Source: Fibrobacter succinogenes
GTDB lineage: Bacteria > Fibrobacterota > Fibrobacteria > Fibrobacterales > Fibrobacteraceae
Length of the DNA: 64,000 nucleotides
Assembly: GCA_902756345.1 (NCBI GenBank)
Contig: CACVQR010000003.1
Coordinates: 124,001 to 188,000, forward strand
Direction: 5' to 3'
Shown here: one piece after another, positions 8,244-16,935 of the stretch
Layout of the letters: each line of letters begins with the position of its first letter
Numbering within the stretch: the stretch's first letter is position 1
Made by a program: the position numbers and the translations under genes
The notes under the pieces: model-generated
The model's database searches: none
Seen by the model: only the letters and a program-made list of their open reading frames with translations
What the model was told of the DNA's origin: nothing

Positions 8244-10487
8244 CTATTCGTTGTAGTAGACTGTGCTTCCTGAAGGGAAGGTGACGCTTTTCTGGTAGCT
8301 GGAGGTATTGCTTACTTGTGCGGGCTGACCCGTAGTAGCGACCATGTATCTACCCGATATGGTGGGCTTGAATGCGATGTTAGAGGTTCCGTAGTAGTTG
8401 CCGGTTGTAAAGCTCACGTTATAGTTCGTGCCCTTTTCCGAGGAACCGCTACTGAATCCGAGAACCGTTTTGCTGGTGAGGCTTGCAGTGCCGTCGGCGT
8501 CGAAGGAGCCGCCCATGCCGCCGCTAATTTGGCATTCTACGATGACAACGCCACCAGAAATCGTGAGTTCGCCGTTGCTGTCGATACCGTCGGTGTCACC
8601 GGAGCCGGTCTTTGCGTGGTGAACGCCGCCCGTAATGGTCAAGAATCCGCTGCTGCTACCCATGCCGCCGCCTATGCCGCCTCCGGGGCCGAATCCCCAG
8701 TTGGACTGGCCGCCCTGACTGGTGTTGCCCGAGCCGTCGTTGCCGCCGGCCGCATTCCAGGCGTCATCGGTTCCGTAGACATCGGTGATGCCGCCGTTTG
8801 CCTTGATGTACCAGGCTTCCAGACCTTCGTAGGAATTGGTCACGTAGATGGTGCCATCGTTAATCATGAGGGTTGAGTCGGCGTGTACGCCGTCGTTCTT
8901 GGGGGCCGCTATAGTTGTGTAGCCTCCGTTAAAGTAGATGTTCTGGTTGGAATGAACGCCGTCGTCACCAGAGGAAATATCGATCTTTCCGGCATTGATG
9001 TAAACTCTGTTGTCAGAGACAATGCCTTTGCCGGTCGATGTTACCTTGATGTTCGGCTCAGAAACAGAGTCCTGGACGATGATATAGTTGTAAGCCTGGA
9101 TGCCGTCGTCGCCCGCCTTGGTAATGGTGATGTTGCCGCCCTTGATATTGACAATACCTTTATTGTCTACTATAGAGCCTGCATCTTCGCCTTCGTCACT
9201 CTTGATGCCGTCGCCGTTGGTCGCTGCGATGGTAATGTTTCCGTTTTCGATATCTACGGTGCCCTTGCCCTTCAAGCCGTTATTTACGGCAGTCACGTTG
9301 ATTGTCGTGGTACCGCGGAAGCGCAAGTCGTTGCTGGTGTGAATGCCGTTGTTGTAGTTGCCCTTCACGATCAAGGTGCCTTCGCCCTTGATGGTCAAGT
9401 CGTCCTTGGCGTAAATGCAGGCGCCGGTGGTATCTACCTTCGTTTCGTTGTTGGAATTGACGTAAGTATAAGACTTTGTACGGGTGCTTCCGTCGCTAAG
9501 CGTGTTGGTGGTTCCGCTTTTGGCGACCACGAAGGTCTTGCTGGACATCTGAGCGTAAATGGGGGCGTCTGCAGTATTGGTGAGCGTGAGCCCGCGTAGG
9601 TTCAGGTAAACGCCCGAATCGCTCTTGGGAGAATACACGCGGATTTGTGCGTCGGCACCGTTATAGGAGCCGCTAAAGTCATAGTCGCCGGCGCAGGTGA
9701 TGACGACTTCGCCACCGGTAACCGTGACGCAGTTGTTGTTGTTTTCAACTGTGGCGCCGCTGGCAGCGTAGGTGATTGCAGGCACAGAACCGTTTGACGG
9801 TGTAGCGACGGAGGCGCTGCTGTTCGGAACTGTGACTGCAGAACTGCTTGGCGTTGCATTTGAACTGCTAGATACAGGTGTTGCGGTTTCGGAAGAAGAA
9901 AGTCCCGGTCGTGATGCGCTGCTTGCGGCGGTTTCGGGATCGTCAGAATTTTCAGAAGAACTGCTTGCCGGTGCGATCATCGAAAGGGATGTCTTGTTGC
10001 AGTCGGTATCAAAATAATAGAGGCTCCCGTCTTCATTCTTGTAGTAAGAAATGCCGTTTACGGTATAGAACGCCTTGTCGGTGGTGCAAGACTGCGTTTC
10101 GCTTGCAGGTTCGGAATCCGTTGAATCCTCTGCGGGTTTGTCGGCGGATACCGTAGAGTCGCTAGGCGTCGTTGTGCCTACATCTGTGCTGGTTTCGATA
10201 GGATCTGCGGTGTTATTTTCAGTGGAGCCCGGCGTGGCTTCGGGAAACCCGTAGCTTCCGTCTGCATTGATCCAGAAGGCAAGAGTCCCTTCGGTATCGA
10301 GGCAAAGTGTTTCTCCGCTTGCGCCCTGCATGGCTGCGTAGCCGTCATAGACGCATGCGTTAGTGATGATTCCTGTAGCATCGGCGAGGTTGTCTTTGGG
10401 GCTGGTAGAGCTGCTGTCGCTCGAACATCCGGCAATAAGGCCTCCTGCTACAAGGGAAGTAATTCCCAAACAATTCCTTGTTAGCAT
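8244..10487 (-). CDS. Cthe_2159-type carbohydrate-binding beta-helix lipoprotein
   Basis: A 747-residue lipoprotein. The ATG at 10487 is chosen because AGAGGA precedes it and it directly yields a signal peptide with lipobox LIAGC (LTRNCLGITSLVAGGLIAGC). A long Ser/Thr-rich linker (to about residue 230) is followed by repeated beta-helix strands (GVYLNLRGLTLTNT, DDLTIKGEGTLIVKG, NNGIHTSNDLRF, GDGIKSD, DDGIQAYNYI) characteristic of the Cthe_2159 family, described as cellulose/pectin-binding right-handed beta-helices. A Gly-rich loop (GPGGGIGGGMGSSSG) lies near residue 610. Probably surface-anchored and involved in plant polysaccharide contact (inference). Confidence 0.88.
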   Translation of the reverse strand: MLTRNCLGITSLVAGGLIAGCSSDSSSTSPKDNLADATGIITNACVYDGYAAMQGASGETLCLDTEGTLAFWINADGSYGFPEATPGSTENNTADPIETSTDVGTTTPSDSTVSADKPAEDSTDSEPASETQSCTTDKAFYTVNGISYYKNEDGSLYYFDTDCNKTSLSMIAPASSSSENSDDPETAASSASRPGLSSSETATPVSSSSNATPSSSAVTVPNSSASVATPSNGSVPAITYAASGATVENNNNCVTVTGGEVVITCAGDYDFSGSYNGADAQIRVYSPKSDSGVYLNLRGLTLTNTADAPIYAQMSSKTFVVAKSGTTNTLSDGSTRTKSYTYVNSNNETKVDTTGACIYAKDDLTIKGEGTLIVKGNYNNGIHTSNDLRFRGTTTINVTAVNNGLKGKGTVDIENGNITIAATNGDGIKSDEGEDAGSIVDNKGIVNIKGGNITITKAGDDGIQAYNYIIVQDSVSEPNIKVTSTGKGIVSDNRVYINAGKIDISSGDDGVHSNQNIYFNGGYTTIAAPKNDGVHADSTLMINDGTIYVTNSYEGLEAWYIKANGGITDVYGTDDAWNAAGGNDGSGNTSQGGQSNWGFGPGGGIGGGMGSSSGFLTITGGVHHAKTGSGDTDGIDSNGELTISGGVVIVECQISGGMGGSFDADGTASLTSKTVLGFSSGSSEKGTNYNVSFTTGNYYGTSNIAFKPTISGRYMVATTGQPAQVSNTSSYQKSVTFPSGSTVYYNE

Positions 10488-10537
10488 GATTTCCTCTTTT
10501 ATGGGGGTTGTTTTTGTTTTTATGAAAAATACATAGT

Positions 10538-10623
10538 GGAACAATCTGTTTTAAACAAAAAAGTGACTTAATAAAAAAAACAGAAAACATAATTTGGAAC
10601 GAATTTTCCCGTTCGGAACAAAT
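10538..10623. promoter_or_regulatory. Three GGAAC direct repeats in a divergent promoter region
   Basis: The 232-base gap between two divergent genes holds GGAACAAT (10538-10545), GGAACGAAT (10596-10604) and GGAACAAAT (10615-10623). Repeated short words in a divergent AT-rich gap are compatible with an operator controlling the carbohydrate-binding lipoprotein and/or the Wzi-like gene. No clear -35/-10 pair could be assigned. This is suggestive only. Confidence 0.3.
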
Positions 10624-10719
10624 CGCTCCAAAATGCACCCGTTGCGTTGTTTACAACAAATAAAAAGCTATCTTTTGAAATAGAATACGCCATTTTGATT
10701 CTTGAAAAATCGAGACGTT

Positions 10720-12258
10720 ATGAAAATACCACTGTCTAAGCCGTTTGCCCTTTTGGTGGCAGCCATGCTTTCTGTACCGGCATTTGCAGCATCGCCTGTA
10801 GTCGGTCCTGAAAATATCCGCAATTTGCGACTCCTTGAAAATTCTCCGATGCTGTTTGATTTGCATCGTGTAACGACAGGGGAGGGGCGTCAGTTCTTCG
10901 CCTATCCGCATCGCGATACAGCTTTTCGCAAGAACTTTGTCGACTCCGAAAGAAATGCATTGCTTTATTACGATAGTGAAAACGGCGCTGCGGTTTCAGG
11001 ACACGGTTCGGCTTTTGAAAAAAAGAATCCGCGCATGGGACTTGCCATGTCGCTTGTAGGGGGGATTGATTACCGCGGTGGCGAATCGCTTGGCGATACG
11101 ATCTGGCCGGGAGTCGATGGCGGTATCTATTTGCGCGGTTATGCGGATTCGATTGATTTTGTACTCGATGCTCGCATTTACGACGAAGGGCATTCCGCAA
11201 GTTATCCGAAATCTTTTGACGGTGAATTCCTGGAATTCCAGAAAGAAGAAAATAATTCGGGGCTTGAATACACGAGCTATGCCCGCTACCGTGCGCATAT
11301 TGCATTGAATTACGATTGGCTGCGTCTGGATTTCGGTCGCGACGTGATGCACTGGGGCCCGGGCTATTACAATAACTTGAGCCTGAACCAGTTTGCGCTT
11401 CCGTACAATATGCTTTCGCTCGATATGCAATTTGGCCCGTTGCGTGTTCTTTCGTTCTACGGAGACTTGCGCATTTATCCCGGCATGGGAATGAACAACA
11501 AGGAAGAAACGCGCAATATATTCGGTCATCGCTATGAACTGGCTGTGGGCAATGCGACCTTCGGTATCAGCGAACTGCAAATCCAGTACGACAACTTGAA
11601 GCCTTGGCTTTTTGTGCCGGTGGTCCCGCTGTTCATGGAAAAGGGGAACTATTCCGAAGACAGCAATAATGGTTCTCTTTCCTTCGACTTTAACTACCGC
11701 TTGTTCCGTTCGCTCCGCGTGTATAGCGAATTCTACCTGGACGATATGGAAAGTCCGGTGAGTCTTGTGAAAAACGACAATATCGAAGCGAAGTGGGCGT
11801 GGATGGCCGGTATGCATGGTGCACACGATTTCAAGATCAAGTCTCATTTGTTGGAATCGGGCTTTATTGCAGAATATGCCCGCATTGAACCTTATGTGTA
11901 TTCCCACTTCCATGCAAATACGGCGCAGATGGCTCATTTGGGCCGCCCGCTGGGTAACCAGGCTGGCCCGAACAGCCAGACGATTGACTTTACGGCTTAT
12001 GGCCGCCTGGACCGTCACGTTTTTGCCTCGCTTCGCAATACCTGGTTCTGGAAAGGAACGGATTACGGTAGCGCGGTGAATGATACGACTCCGCGTCGCA
12101 ACCACATGAAAATTCACAAGCGTTTCTTGAAGGGCGCTGATATGGAATATTCGCTCACGCCTTCGATCAGCTACGAAGGCCAGTATGTGTTCTTCCTCGG
12201 CGAGATTACGTTGTTCAACGACGAAAAGGTTTATTTGAGAACGGGATTCAAGTGGTAA
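10720..12258 (+). CDS. Wzi-family capsule assembly outer-membrane protein
   Basis: A 512-residue protein with a signal peptide (LSKPFALLVAAMLSVPAFAA). The ATG at 10720 is preferred over the in-frame TTG at 10702 because the signal peptide starts there. The segment FGRDVMHWGPGYYNNLSLNQ followed by SLDMQFGPLRVLSFYGDL is the Caps_assemb_Wzi signature. Wzi-family proteins are 18-stranded outer-membrane barrels that hold capsular or exopolysaccharide at the surface. Aromatic-rich amphipathic strands run to the C-terminus. Transcribed divergently from the carbohydrate-binding lipoprotein. Confidence 0.85.
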   Translation: MKIPLSKPFALLVAAMLSVPAFAASPVVGPENIRNLRLLENSPMLFDLHRVTTGEGRQFFAYPHRDTAFRKNFVDSERNALLYYDSENGAAVSGHGSAFEKKNPRMGLAMSLVGGIDYRGGESLGDTIWPGVDGGIYLRGYADSIDFVLDARIYDEGHSASYPKSFDGEFLEFQKEENNSGLEYTSYARYRAHIALNYDWLRLDFGRDVMHWGPGYYNNLSLNQFALPYNMLSLDMQFGPLRVLSFYGDLRIYPGMGMNNKEETRNIFGHRYELAVGNATFGISELQIQYDNLKPWLFVPVVPLFMEKGNYSEDSNNGSLSFDFNYRLFRSLRVYSEFYLDDMESPVSLVKNDNIEAKWAWMAGMHGAHDFKIKSHLLESGFIAEYARIEPYVYSHFHANTAQMAHLGRPLGNQAGPNSQTIDFTAYGRLDRHVFASLRNTWFWKGTDYGSAVNDTTPRRNHMKIHKRFLKGADMEYSLTPSISYEGQYVFFLGEITLFNDEKVYLRTGFKW

Positions 12259-12274
12259 TTGCGAACCCACACCC

Positions 12275-12341
12275 CTTCCAACTTCCAACTTCCAACTTCC
12301 TACTTCCTACTTCCTACTTCCTACTTCCTACTTCCTACTAC
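12275..12341. repeat. Heptamer tandem repeat (family D arm), TTCCAAC then TTCCTAC units
   Basis: About nine consecutive 7-nt units: three TTCCAAC and then six or so TTCCTAC. The same TTCCTAC arm occurs at 50147-50178 and 52134-52167, each time opposite a GTAGACA/GTAGGAA arm. Here only one arm is present. The U32 gene starts 2 bases after it and has no Shine-Dalgarno. The unit is 7 nt, so a change of copy number would alter frame if this were coding, supporting the start at 12343. Confidence 0.85.
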
Positions 12342-12342
12342 A

Positions 12343-13653
12343 ATGCTACCTGAACTTCTTGCTCCTGCTGGCGATCTTGTTCGCATGAAGTACGCCTTTG
12401 CATACGGCGCCGATGCCGTGTATGCGGGCCAGCCTGCTTTTTCGCTCCGAGCCCGTGAAAACGGATTCAAGAATTTAGATGACTTAGCCGCAGGCATTGA
12501 ATACGCCCACCGATTGGGCAAAAAGTTTTATCTCACGAGTAACGTGATTCCGCGCAATGTGAAGGTGGAAGCCTTCCAGAACGCATTGCTAGCGGCCATT
12601 GATTTGAAACCCGACGCGCTGATTGTGGCGGACCCAGGCTTTGTGGGCTGGCTTCGCGAAGTGCGACCGGAGGTCGAAGTTCATTTGTCTGTGCAGGCAA
12701 ATACGACGAATTACCTGGCGGCCAAGTTCTGGCACGATTTGGGCGTGCGTCGCGTGATTTTGAGCCGCGAACTTCGCTTGTCTGAAATATTGGAAATCAA
12801 GAACCGTTTGCCGGATCTGGAACTGGAAGTGTTTGTGCATGGTGCGGTTTGTATGTCGATGTCCGGTCGCTGTATGCTTAGTAACTGGGTCACCCGTCGC
12901 GATGCAAACCAAGGTGCCTGCGATAACAGTTGCCGTATGCCATACCGCCTGTATGCCAATCCTGAACCGCAGTGTGAAGACTATCGCGAGCACGAGGGTT
13001 CTTTCAGCCTGCAGCGCACGGATCGTCCGGAACTGGATCCGATCGCCTTGGACGAAGATGCTTGGGGCACGTACTTCATGAGTAGCCGCGATATCTGCGC
13101 AATTGACGTGATTCCGGAACTGATGGCGGCAGGGCTCGATTCGTTCAAGATCGAAGGCCGCACCAAGTCGGTGTATTACTTGAGTCAGGTGGTGCGTGCC
13201 TACCGTATGGCAATTGATTCTTGCGCCGCACAAATGGAACAGGGCGTTGCAACGGAATCGGTCAAGGTGTCGGATGACGCCTATCGCGCGATTTCGTTTG
13301 TGGACGGTCGCGGCTTTATGCCGGGATTCCTGCGCGGCCCCTTGCCGCAGAATTACGAGTCCACTCACGAAGATGCTCCCGGTGGCTGCGTGGCCGCTCA
13401 GGTCATAGCCTATGATGCGAACACGAATTCCTGCCGCGTGAATGTCAAGAACCCCTTCTCGATAGACGATTCTCTTGCGTTGATGACTCCCTCGGGCATG
13501 GCCCGCTGCAAGATCGATTCGATGAAGGATTTCAAGGGTGGGGACGTGGATCGCTTGCATCCGGGTACCGAAGGTGTCGTTTTCTTACAAGAAAACGTTG
13601 AAAATCTTTCTTCTAATGCGAATTTTGCCTTTTTTGTGCGTGAAATCACATAA
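12343..13653 (+). CDS. U32 family peptidase-like protein (TrhP/YegQ type)
   Basis: A 436-residue protein beginning LPELLAPAGDLVRMKYAFAY, followed by GADAVYAG and the U32 signature with conserved cysteines: VHGAVCMSMSGRCMLSNW then RDANQGACDNSCRMPY (about residues 166-205). The TrhP branch is needed for prephenate-dependent hydroxylation of wobble uridine in tRNA; others act on 23S rRNA (RlhA), and the oldest annotation is collagenase. TrhP-like is the best fit by length and the DANQG motif. The start at 12343 excludes 28 upstream codons that are purely repeat. Confidence 0.87.
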   Translation: MLPELLAPAGDLVRMKYAFAYGADAVYAGQPAFSLRARENGFKNLDDLAAGIEYAHRLGKKFYLTSNVIPRNVKVEAFQNALLAAIDLKPDALIVADPGFVGWLREVRPEVEVHLSVQANTTNYLAAKFWHDLGVRRVILSRELRLSEILEIKNRLPDLELEVFVHGAVCMSMSGRCMLSNWVTRRDANQGACDNSCRMPYRLYANPEPQCEDYREHEGSFSLQRTDRPELDPIALDEDAWGTYFMSSRDICAIDVIPELMAAGLDSFKIEGRTKSVYYLSQVVRAYRMAIDSCAAQMEQGVATESVKVSDDAYRAISFVDGRGFMPGFLRGPLPQNYESTHEDAPGGCVAAQVIAYDANTNSCRVNVKNPFSIDDSLALMTPSGMARCKIDSMKDFKGGDVDRLHPGTEGVVFLQENVENLSSNANFAFFVREIT

Positions 13654-13682
13654 AATTTGATTTTTTTATAAATTTATAGCGT

Positions 13683-14117
13683 ATGGCAGTCGACGAAGCG
13701 ACAAAGAAACAAGACGAACTGGAACTTTATCAGATTGATGATAAGGCCATTATGCCTTTCTTTGAGTGCCACTGCGAAGAACTGAAGCAGTTTATTCAGG
13801 ATCGCAAAGGGCAGAATCTCTCGCTTTTGGAATTGCTCAAGCAGTTTATCCGCACATACAAGCTCCCGTTCAACATGCAGCGCTATATGTCCGTACAGAC
13901 GACATACATTAAGCAGGTACTGCAGGAACGCATGCAGGACCGCCAGTTGGCGGTAAGTCGCTGGATTCAGGAACACGCCGGTCGCCACCGCAATCGCATG
14001 ATCCAGCTGCAGTGCCTTTATCTGGACCGAATCAAGGATAGGCTGCTGCCTGAAATCCAGAAAATGCTGGAACAGCGGATCGAAAATCTCCAGTCGAAAC
14101 TGGACGAAAATAAATAG
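13683..14117 (+). CDS. Hypothetical helical protein, 144 residues
   Basis: Not recognised. A soluble, mostly helical, charged protein (FFECHCEELKQFIQDRKG, then LKQFIRTYKLPFNMQRY), with a C-terminal coiled-coil-like stretch LLPEIQKMLEQRIENLQSKL. No signal peptide or membrane segment. The ATG at 13683 lies 29 bases after the U32 gene with only AT-rich sequence between and no Shine-Dalgarno. It precedes the 369-base gap before the DnaA homologue. Confidence 0.75.
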   Translation: MAVDEATKKQDELELYQIDDKAIMPFFECHCEELKQFIQDRKGQNLSLLELLKQFIRTYKLPFNMQRYMSVQTTYIKQVLQERMQDRQLAVSRWIQEHAGRHRNRMIQLQCLYLDRIKDRLLPEIQKMLEQRIENLQSKLDENK

Positions 14118-14486
14118 ACCGCTAAATCATTGACAATCAATATCTTCTATGAAAAATTGCCTTTTTTTGACTAAAAAGGGCTGTTATTTATTTGTATGCT
14201 TTTGGGAATGATGATAATTTGAGCACTAAAAGTATGTTTTTTCTTGTCAAGACATGCTACAAAATTTTTCTGTTGATAAAGTGTTCTAATCATAGGGAGT
14301 CTATCTTGACTGCGGAGTGATTAAAAGAGTGATTTGTTTGCAACAATGCGGTAAGTTTTGGGAATAAATATTTTTTTGGCTTTTTTACGCTAAAAACGGC
14401 GCTTTTAGAAAAAAATGAGCGGTCTCGATTATTTTCTTGTATGCTTTATTTAATTTTTCCATGCTTTTTTAGATGATTGGTAGAAC
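14118..14486. other. AT-rich 369-base intergenic region upstream of the dnaA homologue
   Basis: This is the only gene-free stretch over 300 bases. It is strongly AT-rich with several T runs and contains no ORF of note. One TTATCAACA word (complement of TGTTGATAA at 14271-14279) differs by one base from the canonical DnaA box TTATCCACA; I find no other near-match and no 13-mer array, so I do not call an origin. It probably holds the promoter of the DnaA-family gene, but no confident -35/-10 pair is visible. Confidence 0.4.
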
Positions 14487-15962
14487 GTGACAAACTCTGT
14501 TGCTCTTTTGAATTCTGAATCTTCGGTCTGGCAGTTGGTGTTGGACCGTGCGCATGTTGAATGTAATGATTATTTGGGTCTTGAAATCCTTGATATGGTC
14601 GGATACCAGGGCTTTTTTGACGGCTACGCCCAGATAACAGTTCCCGATGAATTTCGCAGAGACTGGGTGAATGCGCATTATGCAGGTGTTTTGCGCACTG
14701 CTTTTTCCGAGGTTCTTGGCGATTCCTTTGTCGATTTCAAGATTTCTATTGCCCCTGCCGAAAAGAATGTGCAGGTGATGTCGACTCCGGCCGCCCCGAA
14801 GCTTCCCCCTGTGCGCGCCCCCCGTGTAGCAGCGCCCAGAAGGCGTCCGCGCAATAAGCTTTCTCTGTACTCTGGCTATACGTTTGAAAACTTTATCGAG
14901 GGCGATTGTAACAGTACTGCCTGCGAAGCTTGCAAGTCCGTTGCCGAAAATCCGGGCGATCCGGCCTTGAATCCGCTTTTTGTGTATGGCAAGTCTGGTT
15001 TGGGCAAGACTCATTTGCTCCAGTCGATTGCCGCCCAAATCGTGAAAACGAAGCCCGATACGCGTGTCATCTATTGCCAGGCTTTCGATTTCGTGCACGA
15101 TGCTACTGCCATGTACAAGGCGCTGAAACTCAAGACGGGTAATGTCCGTGAACTCGCTACAGCTTTCCAGGATAAATACGAAAACTGCGATGTCTTGATT
15201 CTGGACGATATCCAACTTCTGGAATGCAAGAAGTTCTGTCAAGAAAAGCTCGCAATCTTGATCAAGCATTTGCGTACGCTCGGAAAACAGGTCGTATTGT
15301 CATGCGACCGCCATCCTTCCAATTTTAACCGCCTGGAAGAAGGCGAAGTTCCGCCTGAACGCAAGTTGCCGAACGCGATTCCGAGCATTTCGGCAAAGTT
15401 GCTTGCTCCGCTGGAATCTTGTGTCGCTGTTGGAATCGACGTTCCGGACCTGACGACAAGAATCAAGCTGATTCAAAAGAAATCGATGAATATCCCGTTT
15501 CTTGACCGTGACCGCGAAGAAATTTGTCGGTTCCTTTCGCTCCCGCCGCGTGAAAATGTCCGCGTGATCGAGGGGATGCTGAACGGTATTCGAGCCCTGA
15601 ATCAATTTTGCGAAGAGAATCTTGACCTGAACGTGGTAAAGCGCCTGGTGGCTCCTCCGGGAACGACCGGAGTCGAAGAACTGACGGTCAAGGGTATCGC
15701 CGAGACGGTAGCCCTGGAATTCGGTACGGACTTGATGGCGCTTACAAGCAAGCGTCAGGATGCCGGTGTCGCCTTGCCGCGTAAGGTCGCGATGTACCTT
15801 AGCCGCGAAATGACGAATACCTCTCTTGTGAATATCGGCGAATTCTTCAATAGGGATTACTCTTCTGTTATCGCCGCAATCCGTTCACTTGCAAAGCAGA
15901 TGGATAATGACGAAGACCTTGCCCGCAGGGTCAAGGATGTCCGCTATTTGCTGGAAGCCTAG
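14487..15962 (+). CDS. dnaA: DnaA-family replication initiator with a divergent DNA-binding signature
   Basis: A 491-residue protein with all four DnaA domains: domain I (VWQLVLDRAH ... DEFRRDWVNAHYAGVL), a Pro/Arg-rich linker, an AAA+ domain with Walker A GKSGLGKTHLL (about 167-177) and Walker B VLILDDIQLLE (about 233-243), and domain IV (VALPRKVAMYLSREMTNTSL, then FFNRDYSSVIAAIRSL). The canonical signature GGRDHTTV is FNRDYSSV here, so the base-contacting His and Thr are Tyr and Ser. The start is GTG without a Shine-Dalgarno. No dnaN or gyrB neighbour is present, so it may be a relocated DnaA or a paralogue. Confidence 0.85.
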   Translation: MTNSVALLNSESSVWQLVLDRAHVECNDYLGLEILDMVGYQGFFDGYAQITVPDEFRRDWVNAHYAGVLRTAFSEVLGDSFVDFKISIAPAEKNVQVMSTPAAPKLPPVRAPRVAAPRRRPRNKLSLYSGYTFENFIEGDCNSTACEACKSVAENPGDPALNPLFVYGKSGLGKTHLLQSIAAQIVKTKPDTRVIYCQAFDFVHDATAMYKALKLKTGNVRELATAFQDKYENCDVLILDDIQLLECKKFCQEKLAILIKHLRTLGKQVVLSCDRHPSNFNRLEEGEVPPERKLPNAIPSISAKLLAPLESCVAVGIDVPDLTTRIKLIQKKSMNIPFLDRDREEICRFLSLPPRENVRVIEGMLNGIRALNQFCEENLDLNVVKRLVAPPGTTGVEELTVKGIAETVALEFGTDLMALTSKRQDAGVALPRKVAMYLSREMTNTSLVNIGEFFNRDYSSVIAAIRSLAKQMDNDEDLARRVKDVRYLLEA

Positions 15963-15964
15963 CA

Positions 15965-16846
15965 ATGATTGCTTTGGTGACGGGTGGCGCAGGCGTCGTA
16001 GGGAAGGCGCTCTGTCGGGAACTCTTGGCTCGTGATGTGTGTGTTCGCGTGCTTGTGCTCCCGGGCGATACCCAGGCTGGGTTTTTACCCGAGGGGGTGG
16101 AGGTTTTTTATGGGGATGTCACGGACGCGGATTCGATCCGCGAAGCCTTTGTCGGCGTAGATTTGGTGTACCATCTCGCCGCGATTCTCCTTTCGACTAA
16201 ACCGGGCGCCTTTGAACGCATCAATGCCGGTGGAACGCGCAATGTCGTGAATGTGGCCAAAGCGGCAGCTGTCAAGCGCTTGGTCTATGTCTCTAGCATC
16301 TCGGTGACGTATCCTGTGCTGACGGAGTATGGTCAAAGTAAACTGGCAGGGGAGTCTTACGTCAAGAATTCTGGCCTCCCATGGACGATTGTTCGCCCGA
16401 CGCTTGTAATCAGTTCGCCTATCGGTACCGGCGGAATCGAATTTAACATGTTTGTGGCCTACGTAAAGCGCTTTCCGGTGTATTTTATGCCAGGAGGCGG
16501 CAAGTGCCTCAAGCGCCCCGTGAAAAGTACGGATTTGGTCAAGGGAATCGCTTTGGCGGGCCTTTCGGAGTGTGCCGTCGGGAATACGTATGCCCTCGCC
16601 GGAGAAACGGTGCTTTCGATGGCGGATATGGCCAAGGCCGTCTTGAAGCAGGCTGGCATGCGTCATTGCATGATTCCATTGCCGTGGTGGATTTCCAAGA
16701 AACTCGCTGTCCTGAAAAACTGGATTGGCGGACGCCCGGTGACGGCGGAGCAGGCTCTTGCGGGCTTTTTGTACGATGCCGCTCCTGATATCGAAAATGC
16801 GAAGTCCGATTTAGGCTACACGCCCGGTTCCCCCTTGGAATTTTGA
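15965..16846 (+). CDS. NAD-dependent epimerase/dehydratase (extended SDR) family protein
   Basis: A 293-residue extended short-chain dehydrogenase. The Rossmann motif TGGAGVVGKALCREL starts at residue 6; YGDVTD and YHLAAIL follow. The catalytic pair is TEYGQSKLAG (Tyr-x3-Lys), with the Ser/Thr region VYVSSISVTY, then WTIVRPTLVI. Substrate is unknown; relatives act on nucleotide sugars, sterols or isoprenoids. The C-terminal half (VLKQAGMRHCMIPLPWWISKK) fits NAD(P)-binding sugar or 3-beta-HSD-like subfamilies. It starts 2 bases after the dnaA stop, so the two are probably cotranscribed. Confidence 0.85.
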   Translation: MIALVTGGAGVVGKALCRELLARDVCVRVLVLPGDTQAGFLPEGVEVFYGDVTDADSIREAFVGVDLVYHLAAILLSTKPGAFERINAGGTRNVVNVAKAAAVKRLVYVSSISVTYPVLTEYGQSKLAGESYVKNSGLPWTIVRPTLVISSPIGTGGIEFNMFVAYVKRFPVYFMPGGGKCLKRPVKSTDLVKGIALAGLSECAVGNTYALAGETVLSMADMAKAVLKQAGMRHCMIPLPWWISKKLAVLKNWIGGRPVTAEQALAGFLYDAAPDIENAKSDLGYTPGSPLEF

Positions 16847-16884
16847 TTCAAAAAGCGTTTTTTGTCACAAAAAAACACATTCTG

Positions 16885-16913
16885 TTTACATTGCAGTTTT
16901 TTTTGTATATATT
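16885..16913 (+). promoter_or_regulatory. Sigma-70-like promoter upstream of a lipoprotein gene
   Basis: TTTACA (16885-16890) and TATATT (16908-16913) separated by exactly 17 bases, 22 bases upstream of the ATG at 16936. AAAGAGG at 16924-16930 is the Shine-Dalgarno. This argues for independent expression of the lipoprotein rather than readthrough from the epimerase gene. Confidence 0.6.
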
Positions 16914-16935
16914 CTATGCAGAAAAAGAGGTATAT

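Noticed and set aside
10996-12288. 430-residue minus-strand open frame
   Set aside because: Antisense to the Wzi-like gene, which has a signal peptide and family motif. The minus frame shows no domain.
12275-12341. Possible CRISPR array or microsatellite-coded protein N-terminus
   Set aside because: Units are 7 nt without spacers, so not CRISPR. The translated repeat (LPTSYFLLPTSYF) is not part of U32 proteins, and a start lies right after it.
14118-14486. Replication origin next to the dnaA homologue
   Set aside because: Only one near-match to a DnaA box, no clustered boxes or 13-mers, and no dnaN. AT-richness alone is not enough.
16843-16935. 31-codon N-terminal extension of the lipoprotein at 16936
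   Set aside because: It would begin inside the epimerase stop region and run through a sigma-70-like promoter, and it would bury the lipoprotein signal.
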